Positions 18,243 through 27,978 of a stretch of DNA of 64,000 nt are shown here, in pieces. The position numbers were made by a program, and so were the translations under genes. Under the pieces are notes generated by a model. The model was given only the letters and a program-made list of their open reading frames with translations, was not told the DNA's origin and did no database searches. How positions within the stretch are numbered: position 1 is the stretch's first letter; each line of letters begins with the position of its first letter. This stretch comes from Pseudomonadota bacterium (GTDB taxonomy: Bacteria > Pseudomonadota > Alphaproteobacteria > Rhizobiales > Xanthobacteraceae), in assembly GCA_018240595.1 (NCBI GenBank), contig JAFEFL010000070.1:310001-374000 (forward strand). The letters are read 5' to 3'.

Positions 18243-21194
18243 CTACGGCTCGCTGCCCAGAATCCGCACAAAGCTCGCCCGCACCTTGGCCTGGGTTTCG
18301 GCCAAAGTCGCGTTGAGCGTGGCGAAATCCGGCACATCGGCGGCGCGGATCAGGAGCCGCAGCAAACCGGGTCCCGCCGTCTTGGCATCGAACGGGCCAG
18401 CGAGACAAAGCCGCAGGATTTGCGTCAGGTCCTGATAAAGCTGCACGGCGGCGCGCAGCACCTCGGTATCCTCCGCCGATATCAATCGCAATTGCCGCGC
18501 CGTTTCCAGCACGCGCGCGGTCGAAGGCTCGAGAATGGCCGGATGCTCGTGTGCATGGACAAGCTGGAGATACTGCGCGATGAATTCGAGGTCGACCAGA
18601 CCGCCTTTTGCGTATTTGAGATCCCAAGGATTGGCGTCGCCCTTCTCTTGGGCGATCGCGCCGCGCATCTCGACGACGTCGCCCGCGATGAGCGCCGCAT
18701 CGCGTGGCCGGCACAGGATGCCGCGGATCACGGCCTCGACGCGCTTGCAGAAAGCTTCGGGAGCGGCGACGACGCGCGCTCGCGTCAGGGCCATGTGCTC
18801 CCAGGTCCAGGCCTCGTGCTCCTGATAGTGGATGAAGCTGCCAAGCTGCGTTGCCAGCGGCCCCGCCTGCCCCGAGGGCCGCAAGCGCATATCGACCTGA
18901 TAGAGCGCGCCGTAATTGGTCTGCGCTGTGAGCGTGTTGATCAGACGCTGTGTCAGGCGGGCGAAATACTGCGCGCCGTAAAGCGGCCGGCGGCCGTCCG
19001 ACTCGGGCTTCTCGCCGTCGAAATCGTAGATCAGGATGAGGTCAAGGTCGGACGTCGCCGTCATTTCGCGGCCGCCAAGCTTGCCCAGCGCAATCACCGC
19101 GGCCTGCTCGTCCTTCACGTGGCCGTAGGTGAGCGCGAAATTCTCGATCACCGCGCGGTGCACGGCACGCAGCACCGCGTCGGCAAGCCGCGCATAGGCT
19201 TCTCCTGCGGCGCGCGCCGTCAGCGTACCCGAAAGAATGCGCACGCCGATCAGAAACATGTACTCGAGGCCGAACATGCGGATGCGCTCGAGCAGATCCT
19301 CGTCGTAGCGCGCCCGCGCCAGCGCCGCATCGAACCGCCGCTGCAACTCGGCGTCGTCCGGCAGCGCACCGAAGAAGCTCGGATCGACGAGCGCGTCCAT
19401 CACATAGGGATAGCGTGCCAGGGTGTCGCCGAGACGCGGTGCGGTGCCGAGCACCAGCGCGATCAGGGCGATGAGTTCGGGCTTCTGCCGCAGCAGCGAC
19501 AACAACCGCGCCGCGCCATGTAGATTGCCGAGGAAATGATCGAACAGCACCAGGGTGGCGTTCGGATTGTCGGTGCGGCCGATCTGCTCGAGCAGCACCG
19601 GCAATAGCGCGACAAGCTGGCCGCGCACCGTCTCGCCGGCCAGCGAGCGGTGCTCGCCCTTCAGCCATTGGCGCACGATGCTGGAGGCTTCTAGCGGCGC
19701 GCGAAAGCCCATGTCACCGAGCAGCGCAACCGTTTTTGGATCGTCGGCAGCCTCGGGGAAATTCAGGGCCGGCGCGTCGGCCTCCGGCTCCTGCTTTTCG
19801 AACAGCCGCTCGTAGTGTCCCTGCACGGTCGTCAGATGGCCGACCAGCGCTTTGGCGAAGGCGTCACGGTCGGCATAGCCGAAGAAGCGAGCAAAACGCT
19901 CGACCTCCTCGCGCGTCGCCGGCAATTCCTGCGTCTGCTGATCGTTGACCATTTGCAGGCGGTGCTCGACCGCGCGCAGGAAGACATAGGCCGCCTTCAT
20001 GTCGTCGCGGACCGCGGCGTCGATCCAGCGGTCGTCGCAGAGCTTGTCGAGAGTCTTCAGCGTCTCGCGATCGCGCAGATGCGGATTGCGGCCCCCGGCG
20101 ATCAATTGCTGGGTCTGGGCGAAGAATTCGATTTCCCGGATGCCGCCGCGGCCGAGCTTGATGTTGTGGCCCTCGACGGCAATCTCGCCGTGGCCGCGGA
20201 AGGCGTTGATCTGCCGCTTCATCGCATGCACGTCGGCGACAGCGACGAAGTCGAGATATTTGCGCCAGACGAAAGGCGAGAGTTCCTGCAGGATCGCCTC
20301 GCCCGCGGCGAGATCGCCGGCGCAGGGGCGGCCCTTGATCAGCATGGCGCGCTCCCAGTTTTGCCCGGTGCTCTCGTAGTACGACAGTGCCGCCGGGGTC
20401 GAAATGGCGATGCCCGTCGAGCCGGGATCAGGCCGCAGCCGCAGATCGGTGCGAAACACGTAACCGTCGCCGGTGTACTCCTGCAGAATCTTCACCACGC
20501 GCTGGGTGACACGCACGAAGGTCGGCGCCGCCTCGATGCCTTCGGCCAGCGGCGCCTTGTCGGGATCGAAAAAGACGATGAGGTCGATGTCGCTCGAGTA
20601 GTTGAGCTCGAACGCGCCCATCTTGCCCATGGCGAGCACGATGTAGCCGCTGTTGACATCCGGCTGCGCCGCGTCGGCAGGCCGCAGCCTTCCGGCACGC
20701 GCCGCCTCGGCCAGCGCAAAGCGCACGGCGGCTTTCACCGCCGTGTCGGCGAGGTCGGTGAGCGCGTGCGTGGCCCGCATCACCGGCCAGGCGCCTCCGA
20801 TATCGGCCAGCGCTATCAGAAGCGCCGCCTCCGCCTTCATGCGCCGCAAAGCGCGCATCGCGGTTTCGAGTTCGTCGGTTGTCCCGGCAATTTGGCCTTG
20901 GGCCGCCAGCAAATCGGCAAGGTGCCGGTCCGGGTCGGCCTGCATCAGCGCGAGGAAACGCGGCGGGTCCGCGGTTACGAGATCCCAAAGAAACGGCGAG
21001 CTTTCCGCGAGGCTGGCGATCAGGGCTGCGACGGTCGGCCGCGCTGACAGCAGCGCCTGCAGCGCCGTGGCTTCGGACGTCGCGGTAAGCCAATCCGTCA
21101 CGCGCGCATGCGCCGCCCCGCCGTCGTTGAGAAACGGTGCGGAAACAATACGTTCGGCCAGCGTCAGCCCGGCATGCTGATTCGGCGCATTCAT
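18243..21194 (-). CDS. glnE: Bifunctional glutamine synthetase adenylyltransferase / adenylyl-removing enzyme
   Basis: 983 residues, full length for GlnE. It has two nucleotidyltransferase domains: the N-terminal deadenylylase with NYSSDIDLIVFFD (about 198-210) and the C-terminal adenylylase with TATSDLDLILIYDFDGEKPE (about 715-735), separated by the helical PII-binding region. It adenylylates glutamine synthetase when nitrogen is plentiful and reverses this under starvation. The start overlaps the stop of the upstream kinase by four bases (ATGA), so it is translated from the two-component transcript. The long plus-strand frames over it are shadows. Confidence 0.97.
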   Translation of the reverse strand: MNAPNQHAGLTLAERIVSAPFLNDGGAAHARVTDWLTATSEATALQALLSARPTVAALIASLAESSPFLWDLVTADPPRFLALMQADPDRHLADLLAAQGQIAGTTDELETAMRALRRMKAEAALLIALADIGGAWPVMRATHALTDLADTAVKAAVRFALAEAARAGRLRPADAAQPDVNSGYIVLAMGKMGAFELNYSSDIDLIVFFDPDKAPLAEGIEAAPTFVRVTQRVVKILQEYTGDGYVFRTDLRLRPDPGSTGIAISTPAALSYYESTGQNWERAMLIKGRPCAGDLAAGEAILQELSPFVWRKYLDFVAVADVHAMKRQINAFRGHGEIAVEGHNIKLGRGGIREIEFFAQTQQLIAGGRNPHLRDRETLKTLDKLCDDRWIDAAVRDDMKAAYVFLRAVEHRLQMVNDQQTQELPATREEVERFARFFGYADRDAFAKALVGHLTTVQGHYERLFEKQEPEADAPALNFPEAADDPKTVALLGDMGFRAPLEASSIVRQWLKGEHRSLAGETVRGQLVALLPVLLEQIGRTDNPNATLVLFDHFLGNLHGAARLLSLLRQKPELIALIALVLGTAPRLGDTLARYPYVMDALVDPSFFGALPDDAELQRRFDAALARARYDEDLLERIRMFGLEYMFLIGVRILSGTLTARAAGEAYARLADAVLRAVHRAVIENFALTYGHVKDEQAAVIALGKLGGREMTATSDLDLILIYDFDGEKPESDGRRPLYGAQYFARLTQRLINTLTAQTNYGALYQVDMRLRPSGQAGPLATQLGSFIHYQEHEAWTWEHMALTRARVVAAPEAFCKRVEAVIRGILCRPRDAALIAGDVVEMRGAIAQEKGDANPWDLKYAKGGLVDLEFIAQYLQLVHAHEHPAILEPSTARVLETARQLRLISAEDTEVLRAAVQLYQDLTQILRLCLAGPFDAKTAGPGLLRLLIRAADVPDFATLNATLAETQAKVRASFVRILGSEP

Positions 21195-22657
21195 CCCGCC
21201 ATCTGTAGCGGTCCGGCGCGCGGCAAGGCAATGATGCTCTTCAAGCCGGGCTGGTTGTCAGCAAGCGTCAGCTCGCCGCCGTGGAGCCGCGCCACCGCGG
21301 CGGCGAGGCTGAGGCCCAGGCCGGAACCCGGCAGCGACCGGCTCTGCTCCAGCCGCACGAAGCGTTCGAGTGCTCTCGTACGGTCCGCCTCGGGAATGCC
21401 GGGGCCGTTGTCGGCGACCGTGAGCAGCAGCCGATCGCCCTCGTTGGCGGCGCGCACGACGATCTCGAGCGGCGGCGCAGCGGCCGGCCGGTCCGGCGAC
21501 ACGCAATATTTGATGGCGTTGTCGACGAGGTTGGCCAGCGCCTGGCTCACCAGGTCGCGATTGCCCTTCAGGATCGCCGGCGCCTCCGCGTCGACCTTGA
21601 GCGCGATGCCCTTCTCGTCCGCGAGCGGCTCGTAAAGTTCGCCGATGTCGCGGGCGACCTCGGCGGCGTCGAAGTCCATCATGTCGTCGCGCGCCTGGCC
21701 GGATTCGGCGCGCGCGATCATCAGCAACGCGTTGAAGGTGCGGATCAGGCCGTCGGACTCCTCGATCGTGCCCTCCAGAGCGGCGCGATATTCGCCCTCG
21801 CTCGAGGCCGTGCGCAGTGCTTCCTCGGTGCGATTGCGCAGCCGCGTCAGTGGCGTCTTCAAGTCGTGGGCGATGTTGTCGGAGACTTCCTTGAGGCCAT
21901 GCATCAGCGCCTCGATGCGCTCGAGCATGATGTTGAGATTCTCCGCAAGGCGGTCGAGCTCGTCGCCAGTGCCGTCGACCGGCAGGCGCTCGCCGAGATC
22001 GCCGGCCATGATGCTGCGGCTGGTCTCGGTCATGGCGTCGACGCGGCGCAGCACGCGCCTCGTCACAAACAGACCGCCGCCGAGGCCGAGCACGATGACG
22101 AGCGCCACCGACCAGCGTCCGGCCGACAGCACAATGTCGTAGAGCCGCTCGCGCTCCTCCAGATCGCGGCCGACCAAAATGCGGAAGCCGCCGGGCAACT
22201 GGAAGACGCGCACGAGCGCGATGTGGCTCGGCTGGCCGGCGGCTTCGGTTTCGTCGAGCCGCCGGTACGGCGTTTCGATCCAGCCGCTGCTTTCGAGGAT
22301 GCCGGGCGGCAGTGCGGTGACATTGCCAGCGAGCGTATCGCCGTTGAACGTCGTTACGAGGTAGAGGCTGGAGCCCGGCCGCCGCGCCCGCGCGTCGACC
22401 GTCAGGACCAACCGGCGGATGCCGCCGAGCCGGTATTGCTCGGACAGGCCGGTGATCTCGGCATTGACAGTGTCGGTGATCTGCTCGGTGATCAGGCGGC
22501 GGGTATTGAGGGCGAAATAGCCGAGCAGCGCCACCGCGAACAGCGCGAAGACGGTCAGATAGACCAGGGTCAGCTTGAAGGTGGTGGTGCGGAACAGCTT
22601 GCCGAGCGCGCTGAAGGAGCGCGAGGCCTTCTCATTCGCCGGAGACGCCTGATTCAT
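21191..22657 (-). CDS. Two-component sensor histidine kinase (HAMP, HisKA, HATPase)
   Basis: 488 residues. TM1 at about 29-50 (LTLVYLTVFALFAVALLGYF) and TM2 at 180-200 (WSVALVIVLGLGGGLFVTRR) bracket a periplasmic sensor of about 130 residues. HAMP follows at 200-255, then HisKA with SDNIAHDLKTPLTRLRN, and the ATPase boxes NLVDNAIKY, VADNGPGIPE and GSGLGLSLAAA. It lies between its OmpR-type partner (50 bases upstream) and glnE (overlapping). The same RR-HK-glnE order downstream of degP is known from rhizobia. The stimulus is not known; the degP neighbour hints at envelope stress, but this is inference. Confidence 0.93.
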   Translation of the reverse strand: MNQASPANEKASRSFSALGKLFRTTTFKLTLVYLTVFALFAVALLGYFALNTRRLITEQITDTVNAEITGLSEQYRLGGIRRLVLTVDARARRPGSSLYLVTTFNGDTLAGNVTALPPGILESSGWIETPYRRLDETEAAGQPSHIALVRVFQLPGGFRILVGRDLEERERLYDIVLSAGRWSVALVIVLGLGGGLFVTRRVLRRVDAMTETSRSIMAGDLGERLPVDGTGDELDRLAENLNIMLERIEALMHGLKEVSDNIAHDLKTPLTRLRNRTEEALRTASSEGEYRAALEGTIEESDGLIRTFNALLMIARAESGQARDDMMDFDAAEVARDIGELYEPLADEKGIALKVDAEAPAILKGNRDLVSQALANLVDNAIKYCVSPDRPAAAPPLEIVVRAANEGDRLLLTVADNGPGIPEADRTRALERFVRLEQSRSLPGSGLGLSLAAAVARLHGGELTLADNQPGLKSIIALPRAGPLQMAG

Positions 22658-22707
22658 GGAGCCACTGTAGACGAGGCCGTTTCGGGGCCCTAGCCCTGCC
22701 CTCCGGC

Positions 22708-23391
22708 CTACCGCGCCGCGCCGTCGCGGATCATGTAGCCGGCGCCACGCACTGTGTGCAGCAGCGGCTGGGCAAAGCCCTTGTCGATCTTTGAGCGCAG
22801 GCGGGAAATATGGACGTCGATGACGTTGGTCTGGGGATCGAAATGGTAATCCCAGACATTTTCCAGCAGCATGGTGCGGGTCACGACCTGACCAGCGTGC
22901 TTCATCAGGTACTCGAGCAGGCGGAATTCGCGCGGCTGCAAGGTGATCTCCTCGTCGCCGCGCCGCACCATGTGCGACAGCCGGTCGAGTTGCAGATCGC
23001 CGACGCGCAGTTCGGTTTCCTCGTTGCGGCCGCCGCGGCGGCGCGACAGCACCTCGACGCGGGCCAGCAATTCCGAGAATGAATAGGGCTTGGGCAGGTA
23101 ATCGTCGCCGCCAGCGCGCAGGCCCTTGACCCTGTCGTCGACCTGGCCCAGCGCCGACAGGATCAGCGCCGGGGTCTCGATCCGCTTCTTGCGGAGTTCG
23201 CCGATCACGGCGAGACCGTCGCGCTTTGGCAGCATGCGGTCGACGATCAGGACGTCGTATTCGCCGTCCAGCGCCATAGCGAGGCCGTCCTCGCCGTCGG
23301 TCGCCGCGTCGGCCACGTGACCGACCTCGCGGAAGGCCTTGACCAGATAGTCAGCCGCGTCACGATCGTCTTCGATGATCAGAAGGCGCAT
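22708..23391 (-). CDS. OmpR/PhoB-type response regulator
   Basis: 227 residues from the ATG at 23391, beginning MRLLIIEDDRDAADYL. The open frame extends 137 codons further upstream, but that extension is low-complexity Arg/Pro-rich and not part of the family. The receiver has acidic pocket EDD (7-9), phospho-acceptor D in YDVLIVDRMLPKRDG and Lys in YLPKPYSF. The C-terminal winged helix ends HTVRGAGYMI. It is phosphorylated by the kinase at 21191. The 397-base upstream region contains strong hairpins and probably its promoter. Confidence 0.94.
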   Translation of the reverse strand: MRLLIIEDDRDAADYLVKAFREVGHVADAATDGEDGLAMALDGEYDVLIVDRMLPKRDGLAVIGELRKKRIETPALILSALGQVDDRVKGLRAGGDDYLPKPYSFSELLARVEVLSRRRGGRNEETELRVGDLQLDRLSHMVRRGDEEITLQPREFRLLEYLMKHAGQVVTRTMLLENVWDYHFDPQTNVIDVHISRLRSKIDKGFAQPLLHTVRGAGYMIRDGAAR

Positions 23392-23581
23392 GGTCACCCG
23401 GTCCGGCTGCGCCTCGGCGCTTCGGCCGAGTCCGCGCTGATTATAGCTGATGTCATAGCTTGGCATCGTTATCACCAATCCCGGGCGATTCGGCGGCCAT
23501 CCGTCGGTACGGGCCGCTTGCAGGCCTCCTCGCGTCAGCGCCATCCGGCGCGCCATTCGCCCCCCGATTGTCGCCGTACGC

Positions 23582-23766
23582 GAGGGGGTGGCAGGCGAAC
23601 CCGCCACCCCCTCAACGACCCCACCCCAGCGGGGGCGACGGTTGCCAGGGTGAAGTCCGGACGCCAAAGGCCGCCTGGCGGCTTTTGGCGAAGAGAGGCG
23701 GGACGGGCTCTCGCCCGTCCCGTTGAGGGTGTGCCGCCAGTGGGGGCGACGGTTACCAGTGACACA
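23582..23766. repeat. Hairpin-dense spacer between degP and the response regulator
   Basis: The 397-base gap 23392-23788 has no gene. It holds three consecutive stems: an 11-bp perfect pair 23582-23592/23603-23613 (GAGGGGGTGGC); an imperfect 13-bp pair around 23671-23697 (GCCAAAGGCCGCC); and a perfect 10-bp stem 23699-23708/23713-23722 with a TCTC loop (CGGGACGGGC). The 9-mer CCCTCAACG near 23609 can pair with CGTTGAGGG at 23721-23729, enclosing the middle stem. GGGGGCGACGGTT is repeated at 23632 and 23742. No T tract is present. It separates degP from the regulator, so it may be degP mRNA-end structure or a mobile palindromic repeat. Confidence 0.7.
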
Positions 23767-23788
23767 TCCCCAAACTCGATAAGTTCGA

Positions 23789-25357
23789 TCAGCCGTTGCC
23801 AACCGGCAGCGCGACGAAGCGGCTGTTGTCGCCCTTCTTCACGCGCATCAGAACCGTGCGCTTGCCTTCCGATTTGACCGAGGCGATCGCCTTGCGGACA
23901 TCGTTCGGCGTTTCGACCTTCTTGCCAGCGACCTCGAGGATGACGTCGCCAGTGGCGAAGCCATGCTCGGCGGCGGCGCCGGAATTATCGACACCAGTGA
24001 CGACGACGCCTTCGGCGCCCGCGCCGGCAACCCGCGCGGCAGGCGCCAGCGTCAGGCCGAGTTTGCCCATGTCGACGCCGTTGCCGTTGTTGTCACCGTC
24101 GCCGGCATTCGCCTGCTTCTCGCTGTTCGGCAACTGGCCGAGCGTCAGCGAAAGCGTCTTTTCCGACCCGTTCTGCAGCACCGACAGCTTTACTTCCTGC
24201 TTCGGCTGCATCGAACCGATCTTCTTGGCCAGGTCGCGGGCATCCTTGACCTCTTCGCCGTTCACCGCGGTTATCACGTCACCGGCCTTGATGCCGGCCT
24301 TCTGCGCCGGGCTGCCATCCTGCGGTTCGGCGACGAGCGCGCCTTGCGCCTTCTTGAGCCCGAGCGAGTCGGCGATGTCCTTGGTCACCGGCTGGATCTG
24401 CACGCCGATCCATCCGCGCGTCACCGACCCGTGCTCCTTGAGCTGGGTGATGACGGTCTTGACGGTGTCGGCCGGGATATCGAAAGCAATGCCGACCGAA
24501 CCGCCCGACGGCGAATAGATGGCTGTGTTGACGCCGATCACGTTGCCTTCGGTGTCGAAGCTCGGGCCACCGGAATTGCCCTTGTTCACCGGCGCGTCGA
24601 TCTGGATGAAGTCATCATAGGCGCTGGCACCGATGTCGCGGCCGCGAGCCGAGACGATGCCGGCGGTGACGGTACCGCCAAGACCGAAGGGGTTCCCGAC
24701 CGCGAGCACCCAGTCACCGATGCGCGGCGCTTTATCGGCGAGCTTCACGAACGGGAACGAGGCGCCATCGACTTTGATCAACGCCAGATCGGTCCGAGGA
24801 TCGGTACCGATCACCTTCGCCTTATAGGTCTTGCCGTCGTCGGTCTTGACCTCGACGCTCTCGGCCTTCTCGACGACGTGATTGTTGGTGACGGCATAGC
24901 CGTCGGCCGAAATGAAGAAGCCTGAGCCCTGGCCGGTGATCACGTTATGACCGCCGCCGCGCTGGCCCGGCATGCCGTTCGGCATACCATCGGGCATGCC
25001 GAAGCGGCGGAAGAACTCGCGCAGACCCGGCGGCACGTTTTCCATGTCGGCGCCGAGACCGGTGGTGGCCGGACCGCCGTCGACCTTGACGCGGACCGAG
25101 ATCACCGCCGGCTTCACCTTCTCGACGATATCGGCAAAGCCGACCGGCGCCGGCAGCTTCTTGGCCTGCTCGGTCAGATTCTGGGCGTGCGCCGCCGGAT
25201 AGTGCAGCGGCATGTTGAATTCAGGAGCGGCGACGATAGCAGCGGCGCCGAGACCGGCGACCGTGGTGGCGAGCAGCGCGATGCGGCGAACCGACAACAC
25301 GCCGGACTTCTTGGGGGCAGCCTTTTCGGGGGATTGAGGAGCGGGAGCAGCGCTCAT
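23789..25357 (-). CDS. degP: Do family periplasmic serine endoprotease DegP/HtrA
   Basis: 522 residues. An N-terminal membrane anchor or uncleaved signal is at about 24-45 after a Lys/Pro-rich cytoplasmic tail. The trypsin-like domain has the triad H160 (AVTNNHVV), D190 (RTDLALIKV) and S262 (GNSGGPSF). Two PDZ domains follow at about 300-390 and 430-515. A Met/Gly/Pro-rich loop at 119-136 corresponds to the variable LA loop. It degrades or refolds misfolded envelope proteins. It is in the conserved block ccmIEFH-degP-RR-HK-glnE. The 163-base region upstream of it is AT-rich and has TATATAG-like promoter sequence near 25486-25493. Confidence 0.96.
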   Translation of the reverse strand: MSAAPAPQSPEKAAPKKSGVLSVRRIALLATTVAGLGAAAIVAAPEFNMPLHYPAAHAQNLTEQAKKLPAPVGFADIVEKVKPAVISVRVKVDGGPATTGLGADMENVPPGLREFFRRFGMPDGMPNGMPGQRGGGHNVITGQGSGFFISADGYAVTNNHVVEKAESVEVKTDDGKTYKAKVIGTDPRTDLALIKVDGASFPFVKLADKAPRIGDWVLAVGNPFGLGGTVTAGIVSARGRDIGASAYDDFIQIDAPVNKGNSGGPSFDTEGNVIGVNTAIYSPSGGSVGIAFDIPADTVKTVITQLKEHGSVTRGWIGVQIQPVTKDIADSLGLKKAQGALVAEPQDGSPAQKAGIKAGDVITAVNGEEVKDARDLAKKIGSMQPKQEVKLSVLQNGSEKTLSLTLGQLPNSEKQANAGDGDNNGNGVDMGKLGLTLAPAARVAGAGAEGVVVTGVDNSGAAAEHGFATGDVILEVAGKKVETPNDVRKAIASVKSEGKRTVLMRVKKGDNSRFVALPVGNG

Positions 25358-25520
25358 TTGAGACTCTCCATCATCTAAGCGGTGAGGCGCGACAGCGCGC
25401 CGTTCTGTTAACGCGAAGATGGAGAGTTGCGCCTTACAGCGTTCTGTCGGCGGGATTACAAATCGGTAATGGGGAAAAGATTTTCTATATAAAATTCAGC
25501 AGCTTACGCGCAGTCGGCGA

Positions 25521-25994
25521 TTAGCTTGCGGAATCTTCATGGACCAGGCCGTCGAGACGCCGCCGCTCCTCGGCGCTGAGCGCTTCCGCTTCCAGCGCGA
25601 CCGATCGCCGACGCCGCGCCATGATCACAAGCGCGCCGATACCGATGATCAGAACCAGCGGCGACAGGCCCCACAACAACAATGTTGACGGTTCGACCGG
25701 CGGCTTGAGCAGCACAAAATTGCCATAACGCGCAACCAGGAAATCGAGCACCTGCCTGTCGCTGTCGCCCTTTTCCAAACGCTCGCGCACCAGCAGCCGC
25801 AGGTCGCGCGCCAGCGGCGCGTCGGAATCGTCGATCGACTGATTCTGACAGACCATGCAGCGCAATTCCTGCGACAGCGTGCGGGCGCGAGCCTCAAGCG
25901 CCGGGTCCTTCAGGATTTCATCGGGTTTCACGGCAAGCGCCGCGCCGGGAAGCAGCAGCGAGGACAGCAATGCAACGATGATCACCCGCCGCAT
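25521..25994 (-). CDS. ccmH: Cytochrome c-type biogenesis protein CcmH (CycL)
   Basis: 157 residues from the ATG at 25994. A signal peptide is at 1-21, then the thiol motif LRCMVCQNQS with C46 and C49, which reduces or holds apocytochrome c for haem ligation. A C-terminal TM helix is near 103-122 (LLLWGLSPLVLIIGIGALVI). The open frame reaches 26087, but that part lies inside ccmF and reads as Arg-rich nonsense. Its ATG follows the ccmF stop by four bases. It is the last ccm gene, and degP follows after a promoter region. Confidence 0.95.
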   Translation of the reverse strand: MRRVIIVALLSSLLLPGAALAVKPDEILKDPALEARARTLSQELRCMVCQNQSIDDSDAPLARDLRLLVRERLEKGDSDRQVLDFLVARYGNFVLLKPPVEPSTLLLWGLSPLVLIIGIGALVIMARRRRSVALEAEALSAEERRRLDGLVHEDSAS

Positions 25995-25998
25995 CGCC

Positions 25999-27978
25999 CT
26001 ACTCCGCCGGCTGCAAGGCAGTCTTGGCCGCCGGCTTGGGCGCACCGACGCGCAGACGGCGATCCGACAGCGAGAGCGCGCCGCCAAGCGCCATCACCAC
26101 CGCGCCTAGCCAGATCAGCAGCACCAGCGGTTTGTAATAGAAGCGGATCGCGGCGCTGCCGTCGCCATTGACGTCGCCGAGCGACAGATAAAGCTGGCTG
26201 ACGCCTCGCGACAGCAAAGCCGCTTCGGTCGTCGTCATGCCGCGCGCGCCGAACGTGCGCTTCGACGGCTCCATGACGCCGACGACACCGCCGCCTTCGC
26301 GCAGAGTGAACTTGCCGGCGAGAACGCGGAAATTTGGGCCGGCGCGTTGCACCATGCCGTCGAATGTCAGCGCGTAGCCCGACAAGGTGATAGTCTGGCC
26401 CTCTTTCATCGCCACGATGCGCTCGGTACCCCAGGTTGCGGCGCCGGTGATGCCGATCAAGGTCACGGCAACGCCGGCATGCGCGATGGCCGTGCCCCAG
26501 GCCGATCGCTGTAGACCGCGGGCGCGCGACCACGACGTCGCGAACGGCGCACGGAACAGCGCGATGCGCTCGGCGAGATCGACCAGCGCACCGATGATGA
26601 CGAAGGCCGCAAGCCCGATGCCGAACGGCGCGAGCACGTGTTCAGCGCCGGCAGCCGCGAATGTGATGGCGATCGCGGCGATGCCAATGGCGAACGCGGT
26701 CATCAGCCGCTGCGCCACGCCGAGCAGGTCGCCACGCTTCCAGGCCAGCAGCGTGCCGAACGGCATGGCGAACATCAGCGGAATGAACAGCGGCGCGAAG
26801 GTCAGATTGAAGAATGGTGCGCCGACCGAAATCTTCTCGCCATTGAACGCTTCGAGCGCCAGCGGATACAGCGTTCCAACGAACACTGTAAGGCATGCCG
26901 TGGTCAGGAAAAGATTATTGAAAACGAGCGCGCCCTCGCGCGAAACGGGGGCGAAAAGCCCGCCCTGCCGCAGCAGCGGCGCGCGCCAGGCGAACAGCGA
27001 CAGGCCGCCGCCGATAAACAGCACGAGGATGCAAAGGATGAAAATGCCGCGCGACGGGTCTTCGGCGAAGGCGTGGACCGATGTCAGCACGCCCGAGCGC
27101 ACCAGGAACGTGCCGATCAGCGACAGCGAAAAGGCAAGAATGGCAAGCAGGATGGTCCAGATCTTCAGCGCGTTGCGCTTTTCCATCACCACCGCGGAAT
27201 GCAGCAGCGCGGTGCCGGCGAGCCACGGCATCAGCGATGCGTTCTCGACCGGATCCCAGAACCAGAAGCCGCCCCAGCCGAGTTCGTAATAGGCCCAGTA
27301 CGAGCCCATGGCGATGCCGACGGTGAGGAACATCCAGGCGGCGAGCGTCCACGGTCGCACCCACCGCGCCCAGGCGGCGTCGATGCGGCCTTCGATCAGG
27401 GCAGCGATGGCGAACGAGAACGCGATCGAGAAGCCGACATAGCCGAGATAGAGGAGCGGCGGATGAATCGCGAGGCCCGGATCCTGCAGAATCGGATTGA
27501 GGTCGCGGCCCTCAAGTGGCGGCTGCGCCAGGCGCAGGAACGGGTTCGAGGTCAAGAGAATAAAGAAGTAGAATGAACAGGCGATCCAGGCTTGCACGGC
27601 CAGCACATTGGCCTTCAACGTCACCGGCAAGTTGCCGCCGAACAGCGCGACCGAGGCGCCGAACAGCGCCAGGATCAGCACCCAAAGCAGCATCGATCCT
27701 TCGTGATTGCCCCAGACGCTGGTGAACTTGTAAACCAGCGGCATCATCGAGTGCGAATTCTCGAACACGTTGGCGACCGAGAAGTCCGACGTTACATAGC
27801 AGGCCGTCAGCGCCGCGAACGACCCTGCGACGAACACAAACTGCATCACCGCGGTCGAGGTGCCGAGTTGCATCAGCGCCGCATCGCGCCGCGCCGCCCC
27901 GTAAAGCGGTACAGTCGCCTGAATGAGCGCGAGGCCGAGCGCCAGCACCAGAGCGTAATGGCCTATTTCCGGGATCAT
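25999..27978 (-). CDS. ccmF: Haem lyase CcmF (CycK)
   Basis: 659 residues from the ATG at 27978 (MIPEIGHYALVLALGLALIQ), the standard CcmF start; in-frame codons above it overlap ccmE. Many TM segments are present. The periplasmic tryptophan-rich WWD motif is GWGGFWFWDPVENASLMPWL. CcmF with CcmH and CcmI attaches haem from holo-CcmE to CXXCH sites in apocytochromes. It overlaps ccmE by four bases (ATGA). Confidence 0.96.
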   Translation of the reverse strand: MIPEIGHYALVLALGLALIQATVPLYGAARRDAALMQLGTSTAVMQFVFVAGSFAALTACYVTSDFSVANVFENSHSMMPLVYKFTSVWGNHEGSMLLWVLILALFGASVALFGGNLPVTLKANVLAVQAWIACSFYFFILLTSNPFLRLAQPPLEGRDLNPILQDPGLAIHPPLLYLGYVGFSIAFSFAIAALIEGRIDAAWARWVRPWTLAAWMFLTVGIAMGSYWAYYELGWGGFWFWDPVENASLMPWLAGTALLHSAVVMEKRNALKIWTILLAILAFSLSLIGTFLVRSGVLTSVHAFAEDPSRGIFILCILVLFIGGGLSLFAWRAPLLRQGGLFAPVSREGALVFNNLFLTTACLTVFVGTLYPLALEAFNGEKISVGAPFFNLTFAPLFIPLMFAMPFGTLLAWKRGDLLGVAQRLMTAFAIGIAAIAITFAAAGAEHVLAPFGIGLAAFVIIGALVDLAERIALFRAPFATSWSRARGLQRSAWGTAIAHAGVAVTLIGITGAATWGTERIVAMKEGQTITLSGYALTFDGMVQRAGPNFRVLAGKFTLREGGGVVGVMEPSKRTFGARGMTTTEAALLSRGVSQLYLSLGDVNGDGSAAIRFYYKPLVLLIWLGAVVMALGGALSLSDRRLRVGAPKPAAKTALQPAE

